A DNA stretch of 33,610 bases from Comamonadaceae bacterium. Its GTDB lineage: Bacteria; Pseudomonadota; Gammaproteobacteria; Burkholderiales; Burkholderiaceae_C. Below, piece after piece: positions 15,559-23,533 of this stretch. Position 1 is the first letter of the stretch. Each line of letters starts with the position of its first letter. The DNA is taken from NCBI GenBank assembly GCA_025356545.1, contig JANXSU010000271.1, forward strand, positions 1 through 33,610. Direction: 5' to 3'. The notes under the pieces are model-generated. The model was given only the letters and a program-made list of their open reading frames with translations. It was not told where the DNA came from and made no database searches. Position numbers and translations under genes: made by a program.

Positions 15559-16155
15559 ATGAAAACTGCTCCCATCATTTTGGACATCGAGGCCTCCGGC
15601 TTTGGCCGCAGTAGCTACCCCATCGAATTGGGCTACACCCTGCCCGATGGTCAGACATGGTGTTCGTTGATCCGACCCGAGCCCGATTGGACGCACTGGG
15701 ACAACAGCGCCCAAGCTGTGCACCATATTTCTCAAGACCTGCTGCTGAGCCGGGGGCGTTATGTGAGAGAGGTAGCAAGCGTGCTCAACCAAAATCTCGG
15801 CGGACAAATCGCCTATTCAGACGGTTGGGGACATGACTACAGCTGGCTAGGTCGTTTATTTGAAGCGGCCAACATGACACCCAATTTCAAACTGGACAAC
15901 CTGCGCATTTTGCTGAGCGAAGAAGAAGCCGACTTATGGCACGTCGTCAAAGACCAGGTGACCCAAGAAAGAGGCCTACAGCGCCACCGTGCGAGCGCCG
16001 ATGCGCGATTACTTCAACTCACCTGGCTGCGTCTAAAAGAAGGTGAAAGAAAAGTAGGCGAGACGCGACTCAGTCCGTGGAGCGTTTCAAACGAATTTCT
16101 TCCAGCCGAAAACCATTTACATCCACGGTTCGGGCCGATGGCAGTTCACGCTTGA
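15559..16155 (+). CDS. DEDDh-type 3'-5' exonuclease domain protein
   Basis: A 198-residue exonuclease-fold protein. Motif I is LDIEASGFG with Asp9 and Glu11, Asp93 in GWGHDYSWL fits motif II, and H143-x4-D148 (HRASAD) is the DEDDh motif III. Related domains include the epsilon subunit of DNA polymerase III and oligoribonuclease, but overall similarity is to uncharacterised exonuclease-like proteins. The middle region, QAVHHISQDLLLSRG, resembles the family's substrate loop. The last 86 bp, coding for the residues after about 170, are antisense to the 3' end of a GNAT gene, so the C-terminal tail may be a recent read-through extension. No partner gene indicates a pathway. Confidence 0.8.
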   Translation: MKTAPIILDIEASGFGRSSYPIELGYTLPDGQTWCSLIRPEPDWTHWDNSAQAVHHISQDLLLSRGRYVREVASVLNQNLGGQIAYSDGWGHDYSWLGRLFEAANMTPNFKLDNLRILLSEEEADLWHVVKDQVTQERGLQRHRASADARLLQLTWLRLKEGERKVGETRLSPWSVSNEFLPAENHLHPRFGPMAVHA

Positions 16156-16588
16156 ACCCCGCCAACTCGTGAAAGCGCAAAGCGCGTTCGTTGCCTAGGG
16201 GTAACCAGATCGTGACCTGAGTACAACCCTCGTCTTGCAAACCCTCACGGGCGGCATCCCACAGGGCCAGGCCCGCTCCCGCATTCCAGTGCGAGGGCTC
16301 CACCACAATGGACCAGATCTCGCCCACGGTGGGCTTGGTACCCTTGTCACGCGATCGGTCAAACCCGACAAAACCGATGATGACCTCACCCTCTATAGCG
16401 ACCAGCACCTGCGGTTCGCCGTATTCGATGGCATCGCGCCAGTAAGCGAGCCCCTCAATTTGGGACTGCGGCTTGAAGGCGTCGGCAGGCAACAAGGCCT
16501 TGTAAATCTCGTCGCTGACTCGGGCATGAATGTCCGTGATGGTTTTAGCGTCTTTCGCTGTGGCGGGGCGTATCGTGTAGCTGCTCAT
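16070..16588 (-). CDS. GNAT family N-acetyltransferase
   Basis: A 172-residue GCN5-related acetyltransferase. It begins with the typical YTIRPATAKDAKTITDIH segment, has strand 4 EIWSIVVEPSHW followed by the acetyl-CoA pyrophosphate loop NAGAGLALWDAA (about residues 103-114), and ends with LPLGNERALRFHELAGFKRE, the standard motif B. GNAT proteins transfer acetyl from acetyl-CoA to amines; the acceptor is unknown. Closest in style are phosphinothricin acetyltransferase-like and general 'YhhY-like' members. It overlaps the convergent exonuclease gene by 86 bp at its 3' end and lies 62 bp downstream of the molybdenum hydroxylase operon's stop, possibly on a separate transcript. Confidence 0.88.
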   Translation of the reverse strand: MSSYTIRPATAKDAKTITDIHARVSDEIYKALLPADAFKPQSQIEGLAYWRDAIEYGEPQVLVAIEGEVIIGFVGFDRSRDKGTKPTVGEIWSIVVEPSHWNAGAGLALWDAAREGLQDEGCTQVTIWLPLGNERALRFHELAGFKRELPSARTVDVNGFRLEEIRLKRSTD

Positions 16589-16650
16589 GTCTGTTTTTTA
16601 ACTGTCGGACCGCAAAGCCTGAAACAGGCCGTGCGATTTTTTCAAAGTGA

Positions 16651-18858
16651 TTAAGTGGTCGAGAGGGCAAGTACTTTAGCAGGAAGAAAGGGCACAGACC
16701 GCATACTCATACGCGCGCCGATGGCATCAAACACTGCGTTCGAAATGGCCGCAGGCACCACGGTAGGCGCCATCTCGCCCGCACCCCAAGACGGCATGTC
16801 GGGCCGATTGATCAGGTTGACGTGGATACGCGGCACATCGGGAAAGCGCAGGATGGGGTAGCTGGCCCAGTCTAAGCTGGTGAAGTGACTGCGGTTGAAT
16901 TGCAACTCTTCGATCAGCGTGCGGCTGATGGTTTGCACAATACCGCCTTCGATCTGGTTGATGGCTCCGTCTGGGTTGATAACCTGGCCGCAATCGTGGC
17001 TGCACCAGATGTCGGTAACGCGGATTTGGCCCGACTTTTTATTCACCTCGACCTCAGCGACCAAGGCGACAAAGGTACGGTCATTGTCATACTTCACAAA
17101 CGCGACACCGCGACCGCGCGCAATGTCGCCGGGGATCTTGGCAGCAGGTGATGATCGACTTTGCCATTTAGACAGATTGGCTACATCCTCCAGCACTGCC
17201 TTGGCACGCGGCTCTTTCAAATAAGTGACACGCCACTGCAAAGGGTCGGCTCCGGCAGCAGCAGCCATTTCGTCAAAAAAGGCTTCGTTTGCAAAGGTGT
17301 TTTGCATGCGCCCCGGGGTGCGCAGGTGTGAGGTGCGAAAGGCTTTGTCGGCCAAACGGTGTACCTCGGTTTGCATATTCGGAAACTGGTACAGCACATC
17401 GGCATTTTTTTGGATGTTACCGGTGTAGTAGCCGCTGCGCTTGACGCCCGAGAGCACGGCAGCCAGCATCGGAAATTCGTCCAAAGTACCGGTGGCTTGG
17501 GCAATAAAAAACTCCGATCGCCAGGCCACAGGCAAGTCTTGCGCGTCCAGCCCACCCTCCATGTCCACCAGGGTAGGTGGACTTTTCGGATCCCAACCGT
17601 GCTCGTCGGCGCGCATCCACTGCACCCGCACTGGCACGCCCGCCAGTTGCGAGACCAGGGCCGCATCGCCAGAGCAGTCTTCATGTCCGTTGCGGCCATA
17701 GCAGCCTGCCCCGTCCAGGTAAATCATGCGGATGTTGGCCTTGGCCACGCCCAGTACGGTGGACAACTCACTTTGCAGCGAATGCGTAGCCTGCGAAGCC
17801 GACCACACAGTACAACGCTCGTTCTTGAAGTCCGCCACAGCACAGGCCGGGCCCATGGAGCCGTGGGTGTGCGGCGCAAAGTCATAGGTGGCTTTGAGTT
17901 TTTTGACCGCTGTGCCCAGCGCCGTCACGGCGTCGCCATTCCGGATCACTGGTTCGTTTTTGCCCACAGGCAAGGCACGCCAGTAGTCGTACAGCATGGC
18001 CTGATCAGGCAGGGTACTGGGTGTGCTCCACTGCGCTTTGAGCTGGCGTGCGGCTTTGACTGCGGCCCACTCGGACTTGGCCAGCACAGCTACAAAATCT
18101 TGCTTGCGCACGATCTTAACGCCAGAGATGCTCGCCACAGAAGACTCGTCCAGACTCACCAAAGTGGCACCTAAACACGGTGGGCGCACCACACGGGCAT
18201 GCCACATGCCGGGCAACTTGAAGTCATGGATATAGGGGAACTGACCCGTCACCTTGGCGGGAATGTCTACGCGCGGTACGGACTGGCCGACTACTTTGTG
18301 TGTCGAAGGGGATTTGAGCGCCACCTTGGGGTCAAGCTTGACGTTGAGCGGTTTGCCTTCCACCAGCGCGGCGTAGCTGATTTTTTTATCGCTTTGATTG
18401 ACCGAAACGACACCGCGCGCCACGCTTAGCTGCGCCACATCGGCAGCCAGGCGTGTGGCCGCTGCCGCAAGCAAGGCTTGCCGCGCGCTGGCTGCAGCAC
18501 GACGCAAAGTACCGCCGCCGTTAGAGATGCTCAGGCTACCGGCCGTCTGACCCTGATCCAAGGTGAGAAGCGTATCGCCCATCACCATGTCGATCTGGTC
18601 AAAATCCACATCCAGCTCTTCGGCCACCAATTGCGCCAATGCCGTGCGCACGCCAGTGCCCAGATCGACCTTGCCGCTGTACACGGTCACACGGCCATCA
18701 GCACCCAAACCCAGCCAGGCATCGACCTCTGCTGCGACCATACTTTTAGCAGGCGGTGTTGGTGTACCTACTTGTGCACCTGCAAGCTCGGTTACACCCA
18801 GAAGAGAGAAAGAAACCACCAGTCCACTGCCGGTTTTTAGAAAATCGCGACGTTGCAT
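16651..18858 (-). CDS. molybdopterin-binding large subunit, xanthine dehydrogenase family (IorB-like)
   Basis: A 735-residue molybdenum hydroxylase large subunit. It starts with a Tat-type signal, RRDFLKTG, followed by a hydrophobic core, so it is exported folded to the periplasm. The Mo-cofactor regions show CYGRNGHEDCSGDAAL and VQWMRADEHGWDP, and near the end GAGE (Glu695) supplies the catalytic base. This arrangement matches isoquinoline 1-oxidoreductase beta (IorB)-like proteins, which hydroxylate N-heterocycles or oxidise aldehydes with water. There is no cytochrome c domain, unlike NicB-type proteins, so electrons must pass to a separate acceptor. The [2Fe-2S] partner lies 2 bp upstream. 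The substrate is unknown; the operon's CoA-transferase and crotonase suggest an acid that is later activated to a CoA ester. Confidence 0.9.
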   Translation of the reverse strand: MQRRDFLKTGSGLVVSFSLLGVTELAGAQVGTPTPPAKSMVAAEVDAWLGLGADGRVTVYSGKVDLGTGVRTALAQLVAEELDVDFDQIDMVMGDTLLTLDQGQTAGSLSISNGGGTLRRAAASARQALLAAAATRLAADVAQLSVARGVVSVNQSDKKISYAALVEGKPLNVKLDPKVALKSPSTHKVVGQSVPRVDIPAKVTGQFPYIHDFKLPGMWHARVVRPPCLGATLVSLDESSVASISGVKIVRKQDFVAVLAKSEWAAVKAARQLKAQWSTPSTLPDQAMLYDYWRALPVGKNEPVIRNGDAVTALGTAVKKLKATYDFAPHTHGSMGPACAVADFKNERCTVWSASQATHSLQSELSTVLGVAKANIRMIYLDGAGCYGRNGHEDCSGDAALVSQLAGVPVRVQWMRADEHGWDPKSPPTLVDMEGGLDAQDLPVAWRSEFFIAQATGTLDEFPMLAAVLSGVKRSGYYTGNIQKNADVLYQFPNMQTEVHRLADKAFRTSHLRTPGRMQNTFANEAFFDEMAAAAGADPLQWRVTYLKEPRAKAVLEDVANLSKWQSRSSPAAKIPGDIARGRGVAFVKYDNDRTFVALVAEVEVNKKSGQIRVTDIWCSHDCGQVINPDGAINQIEGGIVQTISRTLIEELQFNRSHFTSLDWASYPILRFPDVPRIHVNLINRPDMPSWGAGEMAPTVVPAAISNAVFDAIGARMSMRSVPFLPAKVLALSTT

Positions 18859-18860
18859 GA

Positions 18861-19361
18861 TCAGGCCCCTTTAACGGTGACTTTTGAAGTCATGGTTTTC
18901 GACGATAAGTCAGCCGCACGTTGCACCGCTTTGACAATGCGTGTGTGCGTGCCGCAGCGACACAAATTGTTGGCCAGCGCCTTCTGAATTTGCCCCTCGC
19001 TCGGACGAGGGGTCTTGCCCAAAAACGCCACCGTGGTCATCACCATGCCGTTGATGCAATAGCCGCATTGCGCAGCCTGCTCGTCAATAAAGGCTTGTTG
19101 CACTGGGTGCGGTTTTTCAATCGTGCCCAAACCTTCCAGCGTGACCACTTTGCCCGCTTTGACGCTAGCCACCGGCATGATGCAACTGCGCACCGCTTCA
19201 CCGTTGAGCAGCACCGTGCAAGCACCACATTGACCCAGACCACAACCGTATTTTGGGCCTTGCAATCCCAAGTCATCGCGCAGGACGTAGAGCAGCGGCG
19301 TGTCGCTGTCCGCGTTCACGCTGCGGGGCTTGCCGTTCACATTCAGTTGGTAAGTAGTCAT
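18861..19361 (-). CDS. [2Fe-2S] small subunit of molybdenum hydroxylase
   Basis: A 166-residue ferredoxin-like small subunit. The first cluster ligands are Cys40, Cys45, Cys48 and Cys60 (plant-type ferredoxin pattern C-x4-C-x2-C), the second Cys99, Cys102, Cys134 and Cys136 (CGYC ... CRCG). It passes electrons from the Mo site to the acceptor. No signal peptide is present, so it would be exported together with the Tat-tagged large subunit by a hitch-hiker mechanism; that is inference from family behaviour. The 20-residue C-terminal tail (DLSSKTMTSKVTVKGA) is beyond the family core. It is separated by 2 bp from the large-subunit gene and by 28 bp from the Bug gene upstream. Confidence 0.93.
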   Translation of the reverse strand: MTTYQLNVNGKPRSVNADSDTPLLYVLRDDLGLQGPKYGCGLGQCGACTVLLNGEAVRSCIMPVASVKAGKVVTLEGLGTIEKPHPVQQAFIDEQAAQCGYCINGMVMTTVAFLGKTPRPSEGQIQKALANNLCRCGTHTRIVKAVQRAADLSSKTMTSKVTVKGA

Positions 19362-19389
19362 CTTGTTTCCATTTAATTTTGAGAGAAAT

Positions 19390-20361
19390 TTATTCCACTT
19401 TCACGTCAGCATCCTTGACCAACTTGACCCAAAACTTGGCGTCTTCTGACAGGAAAGCGGCAAACTGCTCGGGTGATACCGACAGCGAAACCTCTGTGCC
19501 TTCGCGCGCCAGCGCGGCCTTCACTTGGGGCTGTTGTAGCGCAATAAGGGTAGCGTCAAACAGCTTCTTGATGATTGCCGATGGCGTGCCAACGGGTACA
19601 AAAAATCCGTACCAAAATTCAATCGCATAGTCGGGCAGGCCAGCTTCCACCATACCGGGCAAATCAGGCACCAGAGACGAACGATCGCGCGAGCTGACAG
19701 CCAGGCCTTTGAGTCGCCCAGCTTTGACCATGGGCAGCACCGAGGGCGGCGTGCCAAAGGTCAATTGCGTGTCCCCCGCCACCACCGACTGAATGGCTGG
19801 ACCGCCGCCGCGAAAGGGGATGTGCACCATCTGCACACGTGCCACTTGGCTGAACAAGGCTGCGCCTAAGTGAGGCGCAGAGCCATTGCCTGAGGTGGCA
19901 TAGTTCAGCGTGCCGGGAGCGCGTTTGGCCTTGGCTACCAAATCAGCCACCGAATTGATACCGCTGCCCGGATGCGCCGCAATCACCAGCGGCGAACTGG
20001 TGACCTTGCTCACCGGTGTCAGATCACGCGCGCTGTAGCCCAGCTTGGGGTTAAGCGCCGGGTTCACAGAGATGCTGCTCGGGCTGGCGATAAGAATCGT
20101 GTAGCCGTCTGGCGCTGCCTTGGCGGCCGCTTCTGCGGCGATGCTGGAGCCCGCGCCCGCCCGGTTCTCAATCACGATGGGCTGGCCCAGCGTTCGCCCA
20201 AGTGCATCGCCCACTGTGCGCGCCACATAATCAGCCGCTCCCCCAGGCGCAAAGCCGACCAGCAGCTTGATGGGTTTGTTAGGGTAGGCTGTATTTTGAG
20301 CTTGAGCTGAAAACCCCAAACTACCTAACAGTAAGGCCGAGAAGATCGACAAGGTTCGCAT
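19390..20361 (-). CDS. Bug/TctC-family periplasmic binding protein
   Basis: A 323-residue Bug-type receptor with a signal peptide (residues 1-21, MRTLSIFSALLLGSLGF core, cleavage after AQA). The Bug hallmarks follow: YPNKPIKLLVGFAPGGAADY, the IENRAGAGSSIAAE loop and the second-lobe pattern ending in LPDLPGMVEAGLPDY. I chose the ATG at 20361 because a GGAGC Shine-Dalgarno lies 10 bp upstream and the signal peptide starts there; the frame runs 16 residues further without such support. It is in the fourth position of the operon. No TctA/TctB genes are present. Inference: it captures the substrate of the pathway encoded by the operon. Confidence 0.92.
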   Translation of the reverse strand: MRTLSIFSALLLGSLGFSAQAQNTAYPNKPIKLLVGFAPGGAADYVARTVGDALGRTLGQPIVIENRAGAGSSIAAEAAAKAAPDGYTILIASPSSISVNPALNPKLGYSARDLTPVSKVTSSPLVIAAHPGSGINSVADLVAKAKRAPGTLNYATSGNGSAPHLGAALFSQVARVQMVHIPFRGGGPAIQSVVAGDTQLTFGTPPSVLPMVKAGRLKGLAVSSRDRSSLVPDLPGMVEAGLPDYAIEFWYGFFVPVGTPSAIIKKLFDATLIALQQPQVKAALAREGTEVSLSVSPEQFAAFLSEDAKFWVKLVKDADVKVE

Positions 20362-20401
20362 GGTGTGATTGCTCCTAAATCGTATCGGATACAGCGAGTA
20401 T

Positions 20402-21379
20402 TCAGACACCCATCAGCACAATTTTTCCAAGGTGCTGATTGCTCTCCATCATGGCCTTGGCCTGCGCCAGATCGGTAAATGCGAACACCTTATCCACCAC
20501 CGGCCTGATGCGACCATTGGCCAGCAGCGGCAAGATGTGGCTCTTGAAGCCGGGCACACCCGAAGATTTTTGATCCGCGTTGCGCAACTTGTTGGACACA
20601 CCAAACAGCGTCAGGCGCTTGGCGTGCAGCAGCTCAATGTCCATCGCGCCTTGCAACACGCCGTCCACATAGCCCACGGTGGCCAGGCGCCCCTCAAACG
20701 CCATGCTGCGCACGCACTCGGCAAAGACCGAGCCGCCCACGGTGTTGACCACCAAATCAACGCCTTTGTCTTCGGTGGTTTGCATGACTGCGTCATGGAA
20801 ATCAGCGACACGTGTGCACAAGCCCACATCCAGGCCCAGGGTGTCGAGCCGCGCCAGCTTAGCAGCGGAACCCGAGGTGCCAATCACTTTGGCCCCCAAG
20901 GCTTTAGCCATCAACATCGAAGCCACGCCCACGCCTGACGACGCGCCCGCCACCAGCAGCCATTCATCGGCCTTCAGACGCCCTTGCATGACCAGCATGT
21001 CGTACACCACCAAGAAGGTGAGCGGGATGCTGGCCGCTTCTTCCCACGTCAAGCTGTCAGGCACCGTCATCACTTCACGCCCGTCGATCAAGGCGTATTC
21101 AGCAAACGCGCCAGGGCAGCGGCCCATCACGCGGTCACCAACTTTGAAGCCGGTGATCTCAGCGCCAAAACTCACCACTTCGCCTGCCGCCTCCATGCCA
21201 ATCGGCTTTGCCGCAGCGCCGCTGCCGTGCAAGCCGTGGCCTGCAATCAGCTCACCCCGGTTCAGACCCGCTGCGCGCACGCGCACCAGCACTTGGCGTG
21301 GACCGGGTGTGGGCTGCGCCACGTCGCGCAGTTCCAATGTGGAATGGTGGTCATCCATCTTGAGCCAATAAGATTTCAT
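20402..21379 (-). CDS. zinc-free MDR family NADPH:quinone oxidoreductase-like protein
   Basis: A 325-residue medium-chain dehydrogenase/reductase. The GroES-like N-terminal domain lacks the catalytic zinc ligands, and the Rossmann motif VAGASSGVGVASM is at residues 143-155 with a following GAKVIGTSGS strand, as in quinone oxidoreductases and enoyl reductases of the QOR branch. Such enzymes reduce quinones or alpha,beta-unsaturated carbonyls with NADPH. It is third in the operon, 27 bp after the crotonase and 40 bp before the Bug gene. In the context of CoA-transferase and crotonase it could be a 2-enoyl-CoA or enone reductase; this is inference. Length is normal for the family. Confidence 0.87.
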   Translation of the reverse strand: MKSYWLKMDDHHSTLELRDVAQPTPGPRQVLVRVRAAGLNRGELIAGHGLHGSGAAAKPIGMEAAGEVVSFGAEITGFKVGDRVMGRCPGAFAEYALIDGREVMTVPDSLTWEEAASIPLTFLVVYDMLVMQGRLKADEWLLVAGASSGVGVASMLMAKALGAKVIGTSGSAAKLARLDTLGLDVGLCTRVADFHDAVMQTTEDKGVDLVVNTVGGSVFAECVRSMAFEGRLATVGYVDGVLQGAMDIELLHAKRLTLFGVSNKLRNADQKSSGVPGFKSHILPLLANGRIRPVVDKVFAFTDLAQAKAMMESNQHLGKIVLMGV

Positions 21380-21406
21380 GGTGGGTTCCTTTGTTTGATT
21401 TTTTGA

Positions 21407-22216
21407 TTACTTGCCGGTGAACACCGGCTTGCGTTTTTCCATAAAGGCTTTGCGGCCTTCAGCGTAGTCGGCGCTTTCAAAACAGCCCTTGATGAGCTGC
21501 TGGCACAGGCCCATATCCAGCTCGGGTGAGGGCTTCAAAATTTGAGCCGTGATGGCTTTGCCTGCATACACCGTGAGTGGTGCGTTAGCAGCCAGGGCCG
21601 AGGTGTACTCGGCCAGCAGTGCGGCCAAGTCATCAGGTGCGCAAACGCGCGACACCAAGCCCAATGACTTGGCCTCGTTGCCATCAATCTTGCGTGCAGT
21701 GAAGAACAAATCTTTCGCCGCGCCCATACCGACCAAGTCCACCAAATTCTTCATGGCCGAATAGCGGTAACCCAGGCCAAGGCGCGCAGCAGGAATCGAG
21801 AACACCGCGTTGGCAGCTGCAATACGGATGTCGCAACTGATGGCCACGTTCACACCACCGCCAATGCAAAAGCCACGAATGCAGGCCAGCGTCGGCTTCT
21901 TGCAGTTGTAGATCGCCATGAGCGCGTTTTCGGCCATGGCTTCGTAGCGGACCACGGCGGCCTCAGCGGCGCGTTGGTCTTCAAATTGCGAAATATCAGC
22001 GCCCGAAACAAAGGCCTTTTCGCCAGCGCCCGAAAACACCACCAGGCGAATGGCCGCGTCATTTTCAGCCTGTGCCAACAGGGGCGGCACGGCCTCCCAC
22101 ATGTCAACCGACAAAGCGTTGTGGCGCGCCGGGTTGTTGAAGCGGATGTGCAGGGTGCTGCCCTCGGCCCAGGTTTGCACACGCTCGGTGGGGGATGAAT
22201 AAACGGTTTCAGACAT
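21407..22216 (-). CDS. crotonase-family protein (enoyl-CoA hydratase-like) without canonical catalytic Glu
   Basis: A 269-residue crotonase-fold protein. The oxyanion-hole segments are present: VSGADISQF (residues 70-78) and RGFCIGGGVNVAIS (114-127). The first hydratase glutamate (rat Glu144) is replaced by Ala in IPAARLGLGY, and the second (Glu164) aligns with Asp. That pattern occurs in a subgroup annotated as enoyl-CoA hydratase/isomerase, so the reaction may be isomerisation, C-C hydrolysis or decarboxylation and not hydration. The ATG at 22216 shares its first base with the upstream CoA-transferase stop (TGATG), giving tight translational coupling. It acts on a CoA ester presumably formed by that transferase. 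Confidence 0.87.
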   Translation of the reverse strand: MSETVYSSPTERVQTWAEGSTLHIRFNNPARHNALSVDMWEAVPPLLAQAENDAAIRLVVFSGAGEKAFVSGADISQFEDQRAAEAAVVRYEAMAENALMAIYNCKKPTLACIRGFCIGGGVNVAISCDIRIAAANAVFSIPAARLGLGYRYSAMKNLVDLVGMGAAKDLFFTARKIDGNEAKSLGLVSRVCAPDDLAALLAEYTSALAANAPLTVYAGKAITAQILKPSPELDMGLCQQLIKGCFESADYAEGRKAFMEKRKPVFTGK

Positions 22217-23406
22217 CAAAAAACTCCGGTGGATTTCATGCGCGCCATGTCCTCTTTGGACAGGCCCAGTTCGGTCAAAATCTCTTCGCTGTGCTCACCC
22301 CGGCGCGGCGCGGCGCGGGCAATGGTGCTGGGGGTACGCTCTAGTTGCACGGGCTGGCCCACCAGGCGCTGCGGTCCTTGGTGTTTGGACACGATCTTAT
22401 GCACCATGCCCAAGTGCTGCACCTGCGGCTCGGCAAACACTTCGCTCATGTTGTTGATGAGGCCGCAGGCCACGCCACCCGCATTCAGGCGCTCTATCCA
22501 GTACGCGCGGTCGTGCTCTGCCAAGCGCCGGTTAATCTCAGCGTTGAGCGTGTCACGGTTCACGGATCGACCCTGCTTGTCGTGGTAGCGCGTATCGCTC
22601 ACCCACTCGGGCGCGCCCAGGATGTCGCAAAAGCGCTCCCAGATTTTGGAGCCAAATACCGCAATGTTCATGTAGCCATCACGCGCCTTGTACACGCCGG
22701 TCGGGATGCTGGTGGGGTGAAAGTTGCCGGCCTGCGTGGCCACATCACCATCGATCAACCAGCGCGAGGTCTGGAAGTCCATCATGTACACCATCGACTC
22801 CAGCAACGAGGTGTGCAGCCACTGGCCTTTACCTGAAGCCTCACGCTCCAGCAGCGCCACCAAAACACCCTGCGCTGCAAAGATGCCCGCGCACAAATCC
22901 GCAATCGGAATGCCCACGCGCATCGGGCCCTGCTCGGCCATGCCGGTGACCGACATCAGCCCACCCATGCCCTGCGCAATCTGATCAAAGCCGGGGCGCT
23001 GGGCCAGGGGGCCGGTCTGGCCAAAGCCGGAGATGCTGGCGTAAACTAGACCGGGATGGTCTTTGCTCAAGGTCTCGTAATCAATACCCAAGCGAAACTT
23101 CACATCAGGGCGAAAATTCTCCACCACCACATCCGCGCCCGCAATCAAGCGTTTGAGCACGGCAATGCCCTCGGGCTCTTTGAGGTTCAGCGTGATGGAG
23201 CGTTTGTTGCGGTGGGTGTATTGGTAGTCCGAGCCATCTTGCCCACCCAGCGTGTCGTCGCCGCGCATGTGCTCGGGCATTTGCACCTGAATCACATCCG
23301 CACCCCAATCGGCCAACTGGCGACAAGCGGTAGGGCCGGCACGCACCTGAGTGAGGTCAATCACACGAAAGCGGGCTAACGCCGAAGAAGCAGCCATGTG
23401 GGGCAT
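22216..23406 (-). CDS. CaiB/BaiF family (class III) CoA-transferase
   Basis: A 396-residue class III CoA-transferase. The N-terminal RVIDLTQVRAGP opening, the GFGQTGP loop and the catalytic aspartate Asp170 in GIPIADLCAG match the formyl-CoA transferase family; this residue forms the mixed anhydride and CoA thioester. Substrates include carnitine, oxalate, bile acids, benzylsuccinate and itaconate; none can be picked here. It is the first gene of a six-gene leftward operon, with an AGGA Shine-Dalgarno about 10 bp before the ATG at 23406 (an internal ATG at 23397 is less likely). The upstream 127 bp separates it from a divergent histidine kinase gene and probably holds the operon promoter; no operator was recognised. 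Confidence 0.9.
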   Translation of the reverse strand: MPHMAASSALARFRVIDLTQVRAGPTACRQLADWGADVIQVQMPEHMRGDDTLGGQDGSDYQYTHRNKRSITLNLKEPEGIAVLKRLIAGADVVVENFRPDVKFRLGIDYETLSKDHPGLVYASISGFGQTGPLAQRPGFDQIAQGMGGLMSVTGMAEQGPMRVGIPIADLCAGIFAAQGVLVALLEREASGKGQWLHTSLLESMVYMMDFQTSRWLIDGDVATQAGNFHPTSIPTGVYKARDGYMNIAVFGSKIWERFCDILGAPEWVSDTRYHDKQGRSVNRDTLNAEINRRLAEHDRAYWIERLNAGGVACGLINNMSEVFAEPQVQHLGMVHKIVSKHQGPQRLVGQPVQLERTPSTIARAAPRRGEHSEEILTELGLSKEDMARMKSTGVF

Positions 23407-23533
23407 AAAAAATCAGTCCTTAAACGGAGTAAGTAAGACGGGGGTGGCGCCTCGCATCGCCTAGTGAATCATAAAGGGCGTTTAGTGAGAATTCGTCTGC
23501 TACCATTTCCTTTCATTCCTCAGCGCACCTGCC

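Noticed and set aside
16617-16642. GCCTG-AAA-CAGGC hairpin with a T6 run as a terminator
   Set aside because: The stem is only 5 bp and the T run starts 7 nt later; on the strand where the T run would count, the nearest upstream gene ends almost 500 bp away.
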